A stretch of 64,000 bases of DNA from Pseudomonadota bacterium (GTDB lineage: Bacteria; Pseudomonadota; Gammaproteobacteria; Steroidobacterales; Steroidobacteraceae). Both the position numbers and the translations under genes were made by a program. Under the pieces are notes generated by a model. It searched no databases. It was given only the letters and a program-made list of their open reading frames with translations, and was not told the DNA's origin. The stretch spans positions 4,585,653-4,649,652 of the forward strand of contig JBBCGI010000001.1 of assembly GCA_037200975.1 (NCBI GenBank), read 5' to 3'. Below, piece after piece: positions 1 through 8,393 of this stretch. Numbering within the stretch: the first letter of the stretch is position 1; every line of letters starts with the position of its first letter.

Positions 1-174
1 CACTGTCGGTTGCGAGACACCGGCGAGAAACGCGATGTCGAACGATGTGGGCTTTTCGTGCATTTACCGCGGCACGAAATCCGCGCCGTCCCCTCTACTG
101 CCGGCAGTGATGATGCACGGGGGCGTGCGGGAAAAGCTACTGCACCGCGCAAAAACACGAGGGCTTTAAAGAAA
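1..174. other. Window edge without a recognisable gene
   Basis: This stretch lies downstream of the minus-strand alpha-glucosidase, whose TGA stop is at 175-177. A plus-strand open frame crosses it but continues antisense to the glucosidase and shows no recognisable domain, so it is not called. I see no clear hairpin terminator here. Confidence 0.5.
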
Positions 175-1839
175 TCAAGGCGCTGCGAGTTGAAAAAACG
201 CAACGCCGTGTCCCGGCAGACTCAAGGTAGCGCTAGCAATCGCGCCTTCGGGAAGACCGTGGCCGCCGAGTGCAGCTCCGATGTCGAGGCCAGGCAGGGG
301 AATGCTGGCCGGTGCCGGCGACAGATTGAACGCGACCAGGATGGCATCCGCCTTGTCGTAGCGGCGGAACGCCAGGATCGAGTCGCTGGCGGCGAGGAAT
401 TCGATGTTGCCGTTGATCAGCAACGGATGCCGGCGGCGCCATGCAAGCAGGCGCCGGAATCCGTGCAGCGCCGAAGTCGGTTCGCACTCCTGGGCGACAA
501 CTGACAGCCCCAGGTGTTGCACGGGTACCGGCAGCCACGGTTCGACGGTCGAGAAACCCGCCAGTGGAGTGGCGTCCCAGGGCATCGGGGTACGGCAGCC
601 GTCGCGGCCCTTGAATGCCGGCCAGAAAGCGATGCCGTAGGGATCGCGCAGCGACTCGAAGGGCAGGTCGGCCTCGTCCAGGCCGAGCTCCTCTCCCTGA
701 AACACGCACACCGAGCCGCGCAGCGCGCATACCAATGCCGTCAGCTGGGTGGCGAAGTGAGGCACCTGGGGCACGCTTCGACCCCATCGACTAACGACCC
801 GCTCGACGTCGTGGTTGGAGATCGTCCAGCACGGCCAGCTTTCGGGCGCGCGGCGGATGAGGTTCTCCACGGTGGCGCGGATGTGCCGCGGTGAGCTCTC
901 GTTGCTGAGTAGCTCGAACGAATACGCCATGTGGAGGCGGCCGGCCTGCGTGTACTCGGCGACGGTCGCGGTGGAGTCGTCCGAGGAGATTTCGCCAAGC
1001 GCCACCACATCCGGAAATTCATCGAGCATTTGTCGCAGCCGTTCGAGGAACGGCAGCATCTGCGGCTGTGTGTTGTTGAAGCGGTGCCATTGATAGCCGT
1101 ACGGATTGTCGTTCTTGAACCCGGTGGCCTTGCGTTCCTGCGGCGGGCGCGGTGGATTGTCGCGCAGCTGCGCATCGTGAAAACAGAAGTTGATCGCGTC
1201 GAGGCGCAGTCCGTCGACGCCGCGCTCGAGCCAGAAGCGCACGGCGTCCAGTGCGGCGCGCTGCACGTCCGGATTGTGGAAATTCAGATCGGGCTGCTGG
1301 GCGAGGAAATTATGCAGGTAGTACTGGCCGCGGCGCGGCTCCCACCGCCAGGCGACACCGCCGAAGATCGACAACCAGTTGTTGGGCGGCGTGCCGTCGG
1401 AGCGCGCGTCGGCCCACACGTACCAGTCCGCCTTCGGATTGTCGCGGTTCTGCCGGCTCTCCTGAAACCAGGCGTGCTGGTCGGAGGTGTGGCTCAGCAC
1501 CTGGTCGATCATGACCTTGAGACCCGCAGCGTGCGCCTTGGCCACGACGCGGTCGAAATCCCCAAGTGTGCCGAAAATGGGATCGACGGCGCAGTAGTCG
1601 GCGATGTCGTAGCCGAAATCCGCCATCGGCGACTTGAAGAACGGCGAAATCCAGATCGCGTCGACGCCGAGCGAAGCGACGTAGTCGAGCTTCGCCAGGA
1701 TGCCGGGCAGGTCGCCGATGCCGTCGGCGTTGGTGTCGTAGAAGCTGCGCAGATATATCTGGTAGATAGCCGCTCCGCGCCACCACGGATTCGCGGGCGC
1801 CACGGAGGGCGAGGTCAGGGGACGAGCGGCGATGGTCAT
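175..1839 (-). CDS. GH13 alpha-glucosidase (cytoplasmic)
   Basis: This is a 554-residue glycoside hydrolase family 13 protein of the alpha-glucosidase/oligo-1,6-glucosidase type, which releases glucose from short maltodextrins. The four conserved GH13 regions are visible: DQVLSHT (about 112-118), GLRLDA with the nucleophile Asp214, the acid/base Glu283 in LGEIS, and SNHD ending in Asp344. There is no signal peptide, so it should act in the cytoplasm. The open frame extends about 30 codons upstream, but that part runs through an operator-like box, so the ATG at 1839 (MTIAARPL) is preferred. It is divergent from the secreted amylase and probably co-regulated with it. The exact substrate (maltose, sucrose or isomaltose) cannot be read from the sequence. 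Confidence 0.88.
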   Translation of the reverse strand: MTIAARPLTSPSVAPANPWWRGAAIYQIYLRSFYDTNADGIGDLPGILAKLDYVASLGVDAIWISPFFKSPMADFGYDIADYCAVDPIFGTLGDFDRVVAKAHAAGLKVMIDQVLSHTSDQHAWFQESRQNRDNPKADWYVWADARSDGTPPNNWLSIFGGVAWRWEPRRGQYYLHNFLAQQPDLNFHNPDVQRAALDAVRFWLERGVDGLRLDAINFCFHDAQLRDNPPRPPQERKATGFKNDNPYGYQWHRFNNTQPQMLPFLERLRQMLDEFPDVVALGEISSDDSTATVAEYTQAGRLHMAYSFELLSNESSPRHIRATVENLIRRAPESWPCWTISNHDVERVVSRWGRSVPQVPHFATQLTALVCALRGSVCVFQGEELGLDEADLPFESLRDPYGIAFWPAFKGRDGCRTPMPWDATPLAGFSTVEPWLPVPVQHLGLSVVAQECEPTSALHGFRRLLAWRRRHPLLINGNIEFLAASDSILAFRRYDKADAILVAFNLSPAPASIPLPGLDIGAALGGHGLPEGAIASATLSLPGHGVAFFQLAAP

Positions 1840-1908
1840 GAAGTGCTCGCGAGGCGGAAGTTCGATGCGGAGTGCGATTCTGTCTGATCGCGGCGGGCGA
1901 TTTCCGCC

Positions 1909-1922
1909 TGAATACGTATGCA
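1909..1922. promoter_or_regulatory. LacI-type operator-like box, copy 1
   Basis: The 14-mer TGAATACGTATGCA is a near-palindrome around ACGT, the form typical of LacI-family operators. It sits 69 bp upstream of the alpha-glucosidase start. The same 14-mer recurs exactly at 2106-2119 (inverted) and 3584-3597, each time ahead of a starch/maltodextrin gene. Confidence 0.65.
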
Positions 1923-2105
1923 CCACGTTGCGACGCCACGAAGGCGTTTCCTAACATTCGTCGCACTCGACGTTGAACGGCCGGCATGCCGGCTTTCGTC
2001 ACGCCTCGCCGGCCGACCCCCTCGGTCGGCGGGGTTTTCTTTTTGTGGGGCGCGGGGAATCACCGGCCGAAGCTTAGCGCGCATTCTCCGCGCGGGGTGG
2101 CAACG

Positions 2106-2119
2106 TGCATACGTATTCA
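2106..2119. promoter_or_regulatory. LacI-type operator-like box, copy 2
   Basis: This is the exact reverse complement of copy 1 (TGCATACGTATTCA), 66 bp upstream of the alpha-amylase ATG. Together with copy 1 it brackets the divergent promoter region. Confidence 0.65.
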
Positions 2120-2185
2120 AAACGTGCGCCGGAAGTGCGCTGCTATCTTCGCGCGACGCTCGGAGTTCAACGTGAGGGAGGGTGG

Positions 2186-3586
2186 ATGGGTTTGAATGCG
2201 TTTCGCTGCCGCGCGCTTGCCTGCGTGTCATGCGCCCTCCTGCTGTGGATGGCGCTGGCCGGTACCGCGCCGTCGCGTGCGGCGGACAACGGCAGCGGCA
2301 TCCCGGCGCGTCACAGTCCCGATTGGCTGCGCAATGCCGTGGTTTACGAAATATTCCCGCGCGTGTTCTCCCGCGACGGCGACTTCAAGGGCGTCACTGC
2401 CCAACTGGATCGTCTCGAGAAGCTCGGCGTCAGTGTGTTGTGGATGATGCCCATCCACCCGATGGGCAGGGAAAAGGCCAAGGGCACGCTCGGCAGCCCT
2501 TACGCGGTTCGCGACTACGACGCGATCAATCCCGACTACGGTTCGCCCGAAGATCTGAAGCGCCTCGTCAAGGCCGCGCACGAACGCGGCATGAAGGTGT
2601 TCATCGACATCGTTGCGAACCACACGTCATGGGACGCGACACTCATCTCGCAGCACCCTGACTGGTACCGACACGATACTGCTGGCCGCATCGTGGCACC
2701 GAATCCGGACTGGGTCGACGTGGCACAGCTCGATTATTCGAATCCCGCGTTGCGAACGTACATGACCGGCATGCTGGCGCGCTGGCTGCGCGACTATCAA
2801 CTCGACGGCTTCCGCTGCGACTACGCGAGCGGAGTGCCGACGGATTTCTGGGAGGCGCTGCGGACCGAGCTCGATCTGGTTCGCCCGGGATTGGCGTTGC
2901 TCGCCGAGGCTGACGATCCGGCGCTGCTACGCAAGGCTTTCGACATCGACTACGCCTGGGATTTCTACCACGCGGTCAACGATGCACTCACGGGCAAGGG
3001 GCCCGCATCGCAGGTGCGCGCCACCTGGGAGCGCGCCGAGGCTCGCTATCCGCGTGGCGCCTTGCGGCTGCGCTTCTCGGACAACCACGACCAGTTGCGC
3101 ACCACCGGACAGGCGGGATTGAAGGCGGCGCTGGCCGCATCGGCGCTGATGTTCACGCTCGATGGCGTACCGCTGCTCTACAACGGCATGGAGGTGGGTG
3201 ACACCACCGAATCTGCCGCGCCGGCGTTGTTCGAGCGCACGCCAATCCAGTGGGAGATGCTCGAGCGGCGACCCGACGTCACGCCTTTCTACCAGGCGCT
3301 CGCGGCGCTACGCCGCGCCCACCCGGCGCTGACGCGCGGCACGGTGCGCTGGCTGCGCAACGACGACGAGCAGCGCGTGCTGAGTTTCGAGCGGGTTACG
3401 GCCGGCGAAACGCTGATCGTCGTGATCAACCTGTCGTCGCTGAGTTATGCGGGTACGGTAGAGAGCGACGCGGGCGAGTACCGCGAGATCACGCCCGCCG
3501 GCGGAAATGGTCAACGCGCGGCGGCGCTGCCGGCGGTGTTCCTCGCGCCCTGGGAGTTCAGTGTTTTCCGGCGGGGCGCGCCGTGA
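2186..3586 (+). CDS. Secreted GH13 alpha-amylase
   Basis: This 466-residue GH13 protein has an N-terminal signal peptide (hydrophobic core about residues 11-29, probable cleavage after SRA at about 32). It should therefore hydrolyse alpha-1,4-glucans in the periplasm or outside the cell. The GH13 motifs are DIVANHT (141-147), GFRCDYA with nucleophile Asp212, AEADD with acid/base Glu241, and FSDNHD with Asp302. A short beta domain follows the barrel. The ATG at 2186 is chosen over upstream starts because GAGGGAGGG lies just before it and it opens the signal peptide. The stop codon is the first three bases of operator copy 3. It lies between the alpha-glucosidase and the TonB receptor. Confidence 0.88.
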   Translation: MGLNAFRCRALACVSCALLLWMALAGTAPSRAADNGSGIPARHSPDWLRNAVVYEIFPRVFSRDGDFKGVTAQLDRLEKLGVSVLWMMPIHPMGREKAKGTLGSPYAVRDYDAINPDYGSPEDLKRLVKAAHERGMKVFIDIVANHTSWDATLISQHPDWYRHDTAGRIVAPNPDWVDVAQLDYSNPALRTYMTGMLARWLRDYQLDGFRCDYASGVPTDFWEALRTELDLVRPGLALLAEADDPALLRKAFDIDYAWDFYHAVNDALTGKGPASQVRATWERAEARYPRGALRLRFSDNHDQLRTTGQAGLKAALAASALMFTLDGVPLLYNGMEVGDTTESAAPALFERTPIQWEMLERRPDVTPFYQALAALRRAHPALTRGTVRWLRNDDEQRVLSFERVTAGETLIVVINLSSLSYAGTVESDAGEYREITPAGGNGQRAAALPAVFLAPWEFSVFRRGAP

Positions 3587-3597
3587 ATACGTATGCA
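3584..3597. promoter_or_regulatory. LacI-type operator-like box, copy 3
   Basis: This is an exact copy of TGAATACGTATGCA. Its first three bases are the TGA stop of the amylase gene, and it lies 120 bp upstream of the TonB-dependent receptor start. This suggests the receptor has its own promoter under the same regulator. Confidence 0.65.
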
Positions 3598-3717
3598 TGC
3601 GATTGCCAAGCGGCCGCCGCTGACAACATCCTTGCCGACAAGAATTATGCTCCACCGTTTTCTTTGCGGGATCGCGCCCACGCGCGGATCGACAACAAAT
3701 AGTTAGGAGGGGACAGA

Positions 3718-6576
3718 GTGAACACTTTCAGACCGAAGGGTAATCGCAGCGCGCCGATGCAGCGCCGCCGCAAAGGGGACATGGCTTCCGCCGCGGCGGG
3801 TTGTGCCATCTTCCTGGTCGGCGGTGCCGGCACCGCGCTCGCGCAGCAGCAGGTGGCCGACTCCGAGGAGATCGGAGAAGTCGTGGTCACCGGGTTGCGC
3901 AAGAGCATCCAGGACGCCATCAGCGTCAAGAAGAGTTCATCTTCCATCGTCGAATCGATCTCGGCCGAGGACATCGGCAAACTACCCGACAGTTCCATCG
4001 CCGAATCCATCGCGCGGCTGCCGGGCATCGCGGCCCAGCGCACCAACGGCCGCGCCCAGACGTTGTCGATCCGCGGACTGGGCCCCGATTTCACCGTCAC
4101 GACCTTCAACGGCCGCGAGCAGGCCACTACGAACGACAATCGCACGGTCGAATTCGACCAGTACCCGTCCGAACTCGTCACGCAGGTCAACATCTACAAG
4201 ACGCCTGATGCGGGCATGGCCTATCAGGGCATCGCCGGCACCACCGACGTGCAGACCGTGCATCCGCTCGCCTACGACAGCCGCAGAACGGTGGTCAGCT
4301 ATCGCCGCGAGCAGAACGCGCAGGACGCCAACATTCCCGGCCTCGAAGACGCCGGCAATCGCGCGAACCTCACCTACATCGATCAGTTCCGCGACCACAC
4401 GCTGGGCGTCGCCTTCGGTGTCGCCTACAACAAGAGCCCGTACCAGGCGCAGACGCGCGAGCCCTGGGGTTACGCGGATTCTCCGACCGGCCCCGGTGAG
4501 AAGATCATCGGCGGCGACAAGGACGGCGTGCAGTCGTCGTTCTACGAACGCATGGGCTACATGGGTGTGGTGGAGTTCGCGCCGAACGACCAGCTGCACA
4601 TGCTGCTCGACGTCTACCACTCCGATTTCAAGGAGCTGCAGACCATCCAGCGTATCGAGTACGGCACGATCTGGGCGGGAGCGACGCTCACCAACCCGGG
4701 TCCGCTCGTCAAAGACCGCATTCAATCGGGCACTTTCACCAACGTGCCGTTCGTGGTCATCGAGAACTACAACAACGACCGCCGGGCGAACATCGACTCG
4801 ATCGGCTTGAACACCGACTACGCGCTGACCGACAACTGGAACCTGAACGCAGATCTGAGCTACTCGAAGGTCGAGCGCGACGATCTGCGCGTGGAATCCA
4901 CCGCGGGGCTCGGCACCAACAACGATCCGGAGCTGTTGCCGCCGGCCGAGACGGTTTCATTCACGACCGATCCCGACGGCATTTCGCACCTGTCGCCCAC
5001 GCTCAACTACAGCGACTACGGCAGCGTGTTTCTCACGGACCCGGGCGCCTGGGGCGGTGGACCGCGCCGTTCCGGCTTCGTCGGCCACCCCGAGATCAAC
5101 GACGAGATCAAGGCGATCCGGCTCTCGGCCGAGCGCAAGATCGGCACGTTCCTCGAGAACGTGAAGTTCGGTGTCAACTACGCCGAGCGCGTGAAGTCGA
5201 AAGAGAATTTCCAGAGCGTGCTGTACCTGCCAGGAGACATCTCGCATGCCGTGGTGCCGGAGGAATTCCGCACCGGCATTGCCAACACGTCGTTCTTCGG
5301 CAGCCCGTACGGCATGATCGGTTACGACGCCATCGGCCTGTACAACAGCGGCTTCTGGCAGCCGATCGATGCGTATGACGATCCAAACCCGGCGGTCGGC
5401 TCCGGCGATCGCCAGAGTTCGGTCACCAACGACTGGCGCGTGACCGAGAAGCTCACCACCGCATTCGTGAAGTTCGGCATCGATACGCACATCGGCAAAC
5501 TGCCGCTGCGAGGCAACATCGGCGTGCAGAGCATCACGGCCGACCAGTCGTCCGATCTCAACCTCTATTCGCCGGCCTGCCCCGAGCCGACCTGCGTGCC
5601 GGCGCTGGAGCAGAGCGCCTCGATGGTGACCCAGGGCACCAAATACACCGACATCCTGCCGAGCATGAACCTCGCGCTGGAACTGCCGCATGACATGAAG
5701 CTGCGTTTTGGCGCGGCCATCACGCAGGCACGTCCTCGCATGGATGAGCTGGCTGGTGGCGCCGGATACACCGTGGTGCCAGATTCGGCGACCCCGCCCA
5801 ACGTCGACGGACAGTTCCTGTACTGGTCACGTAACGGCGGCGGCAATCCCAACCTCAAACCGTGGAAGGCGACCACCTTCGACCTGTCGTTCGAGAAATA
5901 CTTCGCCGAACAGGGTTACGTTTCGCTCGCCGTTTACAACAAGAACCTGACTACCTACATCGCCACCCGCTCGGTCATCACGAGCTTCGAAGGTGTATTG
6001 CTTCCGGATCAGCAGTTGCCGACGGATCCCACGATATACACCGAGGCGGATGCCAATCGAAACGGCGTCTCGTCGGTGAAGGTGAACGGCAGTGGCGGCT
6101 ACATCCGGGGCGTTGAGCTGACCGTGTCGCTGCCGTTCTCGCTGTTCACGCCGGTGCTCGACGGCTTCGGCCTGGTCGCGAGCGCCGCCAAGAACGAGTC
6201 GGAGATCCTGATCAACGACATTCCGACGGACGTCCCCGGCCTTTCCACCAAGGTGTTCAACACGACGCTGTACTTCGAGAAGGCCGGCTTCTCGGCACGC
6301 GTGAGCAATCGCTTCCGCGGGGACTTCCTCGGCGAGGTGCCCGACTACTCGTCGAATCTCACCTTCAACAACGTGAAGTCCGAGTCCATCCTCGACGCGC
6401 AGGTCGGCTATGAGTTCAGGCAGGGCACGCTCGAAGGACTCAGCGTGAGTCTCCAGGGCACGAACCTGACCGACGAGCCGTTCGTGCTCAGCGCGGTCGG
6501 TGAAGGTCCGTACAACCTGGTCAAGTACCAGAAATATGGTGCGGTCTACTCGCTCGCGCTGACATATAAGTTCTAG
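3718..6576 (+). CDS. TonB-dependent receptor (probably maltodextrin uptake)
   Basis: This is a 952-residue outer-membrane TonB-dependent receptor. A signal peptide (hydrophobic core about 23-41, cleavage after ALA at 42) is followed by a TonB box-like EIGEVVVTG (51-59), a plug domain with DSSIAESIARLPGIAAQR and IRGLGPDF, and a long beta-barrel ending in aromatic TYKF. The start is GTG at 3718, preceded by AGGAGGGG at good spacing. Size and sequence style match the Caulobacter/Xanthomonas receptors that import carbohydrates. Starch genes upstream and a shared operator box suggest maltodextrins as substrate, but this is inferred from context. Its energy source could be the TonB/ExbBD cluster at 60.2-62.5 kb. 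Confidence 0.9.
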   Translation: MNTFRPKGNRSAPMQRRRKGDMASAAAGCAIFLVGGAGTALAQQQVADSEEIGEVVVTGLRKSIQDAISVKKSSSSIVESISAEDIGKLPDSSIAESIARLPGIAAQRTNGRAQTLSIRGLGPDFTVTTFNGREQATTNDNRTVEFDQYPSELVTQVNIYKTPDAGMAYQGIAGTTDVQTVHPLAYDSRRTVVSYRREQNAQDANIPGLEDAGNRANLTYIDQFRDHTLGVAFGVAYNKSPYQAQTREPWGYADSPTGPGEKIIGGDKDGVQSSFYERMGYMGVVEFAPNDQLHMLLDVYHSDFKELQTIQRIEYGTIWAGATLTNPGPLVKDRIQSGTFTNVPFVVIENYNNDRRANIDSIGLNTDYALTDNWNLNADLSYSKVERDDLRVESTAGLGTNNDPELLPPAETVSFTTDPDGISHLSPTLNYSDYGSVFLTDPGAWGGGPRRSGFVGHPEINDEIKAIRLSAERKIGTFLENVKFGVNYAERVKSKENFQSVLYLPGDISHAVVPEEFRTGIANTSFFGSPYGMIGYDAIGLYNSGFWQPIDAYDDPNPAVGSGDRQSSVTNDWRVTEKLTTAFVKFGIDTHIGKLPLRGNIGVQSITADQSSDLNLYSPACPEPTCVPALEQSASMVTQGTKYTDILPSMNLALELPHDMKLRFGAAITQARPRMDELAGGAGYTVVPDSATPPNVDGQFLYWSRNGGGNPNLKPWKATTFDLSFEKYFAEQGYVSLAVYNKNLTTYIATRSVITSFEGVLLPDQQLPTDPTIYTEADANRNGVSSVKVNGSGGYIRGVELTVSLPFSLFTPVLDGFGLVASAAKNESEILINDIPTDVPGLSTKVFNTTLYFEKAGFSARVSNRFRGDFLGEVPDYSSNLTFNNVKSESILDAQVGYEFRQGTLEGLSVSLQGTNLTDEPFVLSAVGEGPYNLVKYQKYGAVYSLALTYKF

Positions 6577-6590
6577 GGGTTACGCGATCG

Positions 6591-6626
6591 ACACCCGCCG
6601 GCAACAGCGCCGGCGGGTGTGTTTCT
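6591..6626 (+). terminator. Intrinsic terminator after the TonB receptor
   Basis: A 12-bp perfect stem (ACACCCGCCGGC with GCCGGCGGGTGT, 6-nt loop) is followed by GTTTCTTT. It lies 14 bp after the receptor stop and upstream of the halogenase. Confidence 0.85.
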
Positions 6627-6657
6627 TTCCGCCCGATTTTCCTGAGATGCTGGCGCG

Positions 6658-8175
6658 ATGGTGAATCCGGAAATCAGATCGGTCGTCATCGCCGGCGGCG
6701 GCACCGCGGGCTGGATGACCGCGGCGGCGCTCGCGCGCGTGCTGGGGCCGCGCCTTTCGATCACGCTGGTGGAATCGTCCGAGATCGGCATCGTCGGCGT
6801 GGGGGAAGCGACCATTCCGGCGATCGCGCAGTTCAACCGGCTGCTGAAGATCGACGAAGACGAGTTCCTGCGTCACACCCAGGGCACGTTCAAGCTCGGC
6901 ATCGAGTTCGTCGACTGGTTCGAAAAAGGCCAGTCGTACATGCACGCCTTCGGCCCGGTGGGCCGCGACCTCGCTTATGTACCGTTTCATCAATATTTCC
7001 TGCGCGACCAGGCGGCGGGCACCGCGGGCTCGTTATGGGACTACAGCCTGAACTGGCTGGCGGCGAAGCAGTCGCGCTTCGCGCGCCTCGAACGTATACC
7101 CGAAACGCCGCTCGCGGGCCTCATGTGGGCGTTCCATTTCGACGCCTCACTGTACGCCGCCTATCTATCCCGGTTCGCGCAGGCGCTGGGCGTGCGGCGC
7201 ATCGACGCGAAGATCGCCGGCGCGTTGCAAACCGCCGACGGCGACGTGCGCGCGCTCAAGCTCGAAGACGGGCGCGAGCTCGCGGCGGATTTCTTCATCG
7301 ACTGCACGGGTTTCCGCGGGCTGCTGATCGAGCAGACGCTCAAGACCGGCTACGACGACTGGACGGCATGGCTGCCCTGCGATCGCGCGCAGGCGGTGCC
7401 CTCGTCGAGCACGACTCCGTTGACTCCATACACACGCGCCACGGCGCTCGAAGCCGGCTGGCAATGGCGTATCCCGCTGCAGCACCGCACCGGCAATGGC
7501 CATGTCTATTCGTCAGCCTTCACGAGCGACGCGCGAGCGAGCGAGTTGCTGCTCGCGAATCTCGATGCGCCAGCGCTCGCCGAACCACGCCTCATCAAAT
7601 TCACCACCGGGCGCCGCAAGCAGCTCTGGAACCGCAACGTGGTCTGCATGGGGCTCGCGAGCGGGTTCCTCGAGCCGCTCGAGTCCACCTCGATCCACCT
7701 GATCCAGGTGACGATCCAGCGGCTGATCCTGCTTTTCCCGCACGCCGGCAACGTCGAGGAGCGGCGCCGCGAGTTCAACCGCGCCGCCTCGGCGGAATAC
7801 GACTACATCCGCGACTTCATCATCCTGCACTACCACGCCAACAATCGCGTCGGCGAGCCGTTCTGGGATGCCTGCCGGAACATGTCGATCCCCGACTCGC
7901 TGCGGCATCGCATCGAGTTGTTCCGCGAGTCCGGCGGCATCCACTGTGCGAGCGACGATCTGTTCCAGCTCACCAGCTGGCTGCAGGTGTTATGGGGGCA
8001 GGGCGTAAAGCCGCAGGCCACGCATCCGTTCGTCGAGGCAGTCGCGGCGAAGGATCGCGCCGGGTACCTCGAGGATCTGCGACGGATCATCGGCCATGCG
8101 GCGGGCACGCTGCCTGGCCATGCGGACTTCATCGCCAGGCATTGCGCGGCCGCGAAGACCGGCAACGTCATCTGA
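6658..8175 (+). CDS. Flavin-dependent tryptophan-halogenase-family protein
   Basis: This 505-residue protein belongs to the flavin-dependent tryptophan halogenase family. It has an N-terminal FAD-binding motif (VIAGGGTAGWMTAAALAR, residues 8-25) and the WxWxIP signature (GWQWRIPLQ, about 267-275). A FKLGIEF segment supplies the lysine equivalent to the catalytic Lys79 of PrnA, and LEPLESTSIH holds the equivalent of Glu346. Both catalytic residues therefore appear intact. Family members need FADH2 from a separate reductase, and none is seen nearby. Such genes often follow TonB receptors in Caulobacter and Xanthomonas relatives, where their substrate is unknown. A terminator separates it from the receptor, so it probably has its own promoter. 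Confidence 0.85.
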   Translation: MVNPEIRSVVIAGGGTAGWMTAAALARVLGPRLSITLVESSEIGIVGVGEATIPAIAQFNRLLKIDEDEFLRHTQGTFKLGIEFVDWFEKGQSYMHAFGPVGRDLAYVPFHQYFLRDQAAGTAGSLWDYSLNWLAAKQSRFARLERIPETPLAGLMWAFHFDASLYAAYLSRFAQALGVRRIDAKIAGALQTADGDVRALKLEDGRELAADFFIDCTGFRGLLIEQTLKTGYDDWTAWLPCDRAQAVPSSSTTPLTPYTRATALEAGWQWRIPLQHRTGNGHVYSSAFTSDARASELLLANLDAPALAEPRLIKFTTGRRKQLWNRNVVCMGLASGFLEPLESTSIHLIQVTIQRLILLFPHAGNVEERRREFNRAASAEYDYIRDFIILHYHANNRVGEPFWDACRNMSIPDSLRHRIELFRESGGIHCASDDLFQLTSWLQVLWGQGVKPQATHPFVEAVAAKDRAGYLEDLRRIIGHAAGTLPGHADFIARHCAAAKTGNVI

Positions 8176-8393
8176 ACGCGCGCGGTCGATAGCGCCGAAG
8201 AGGCCGCACCCCGCGGTTCCGTCACTTCGAGTTTGCGCGAGTCCCACGGTCTGAAACGGATACCCGTACCTGGCGCCTTCGCTGCCAATCGATATGCGGG
8301 TCGTCGATAGTCGAGCCCCACCGGCGAGTCGGGTGAGCAATATGGACGAGCGGGAATCGATTGCCCGGCGTCGGGCGACTAACGGGGGGATGC

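Noticed and set aside
10..504. Plus-strand open frame at the window start
   Set aside because: Most of it is antisense to the GH13 alpha-glucosidase, and its composition shows no domain.
931..1887. 318-codon plus-strand open frame opposite the alpha-glucosidase
   Set aside because: It is antisense to a gene with all four GH13 motifs and has no recognisable product.
6591..6626. Hairpin considered as a REP element
   Set aside because: Its sequence is unrelated to the REP core and it is followed by a T-rich tract, so it is a terminator.
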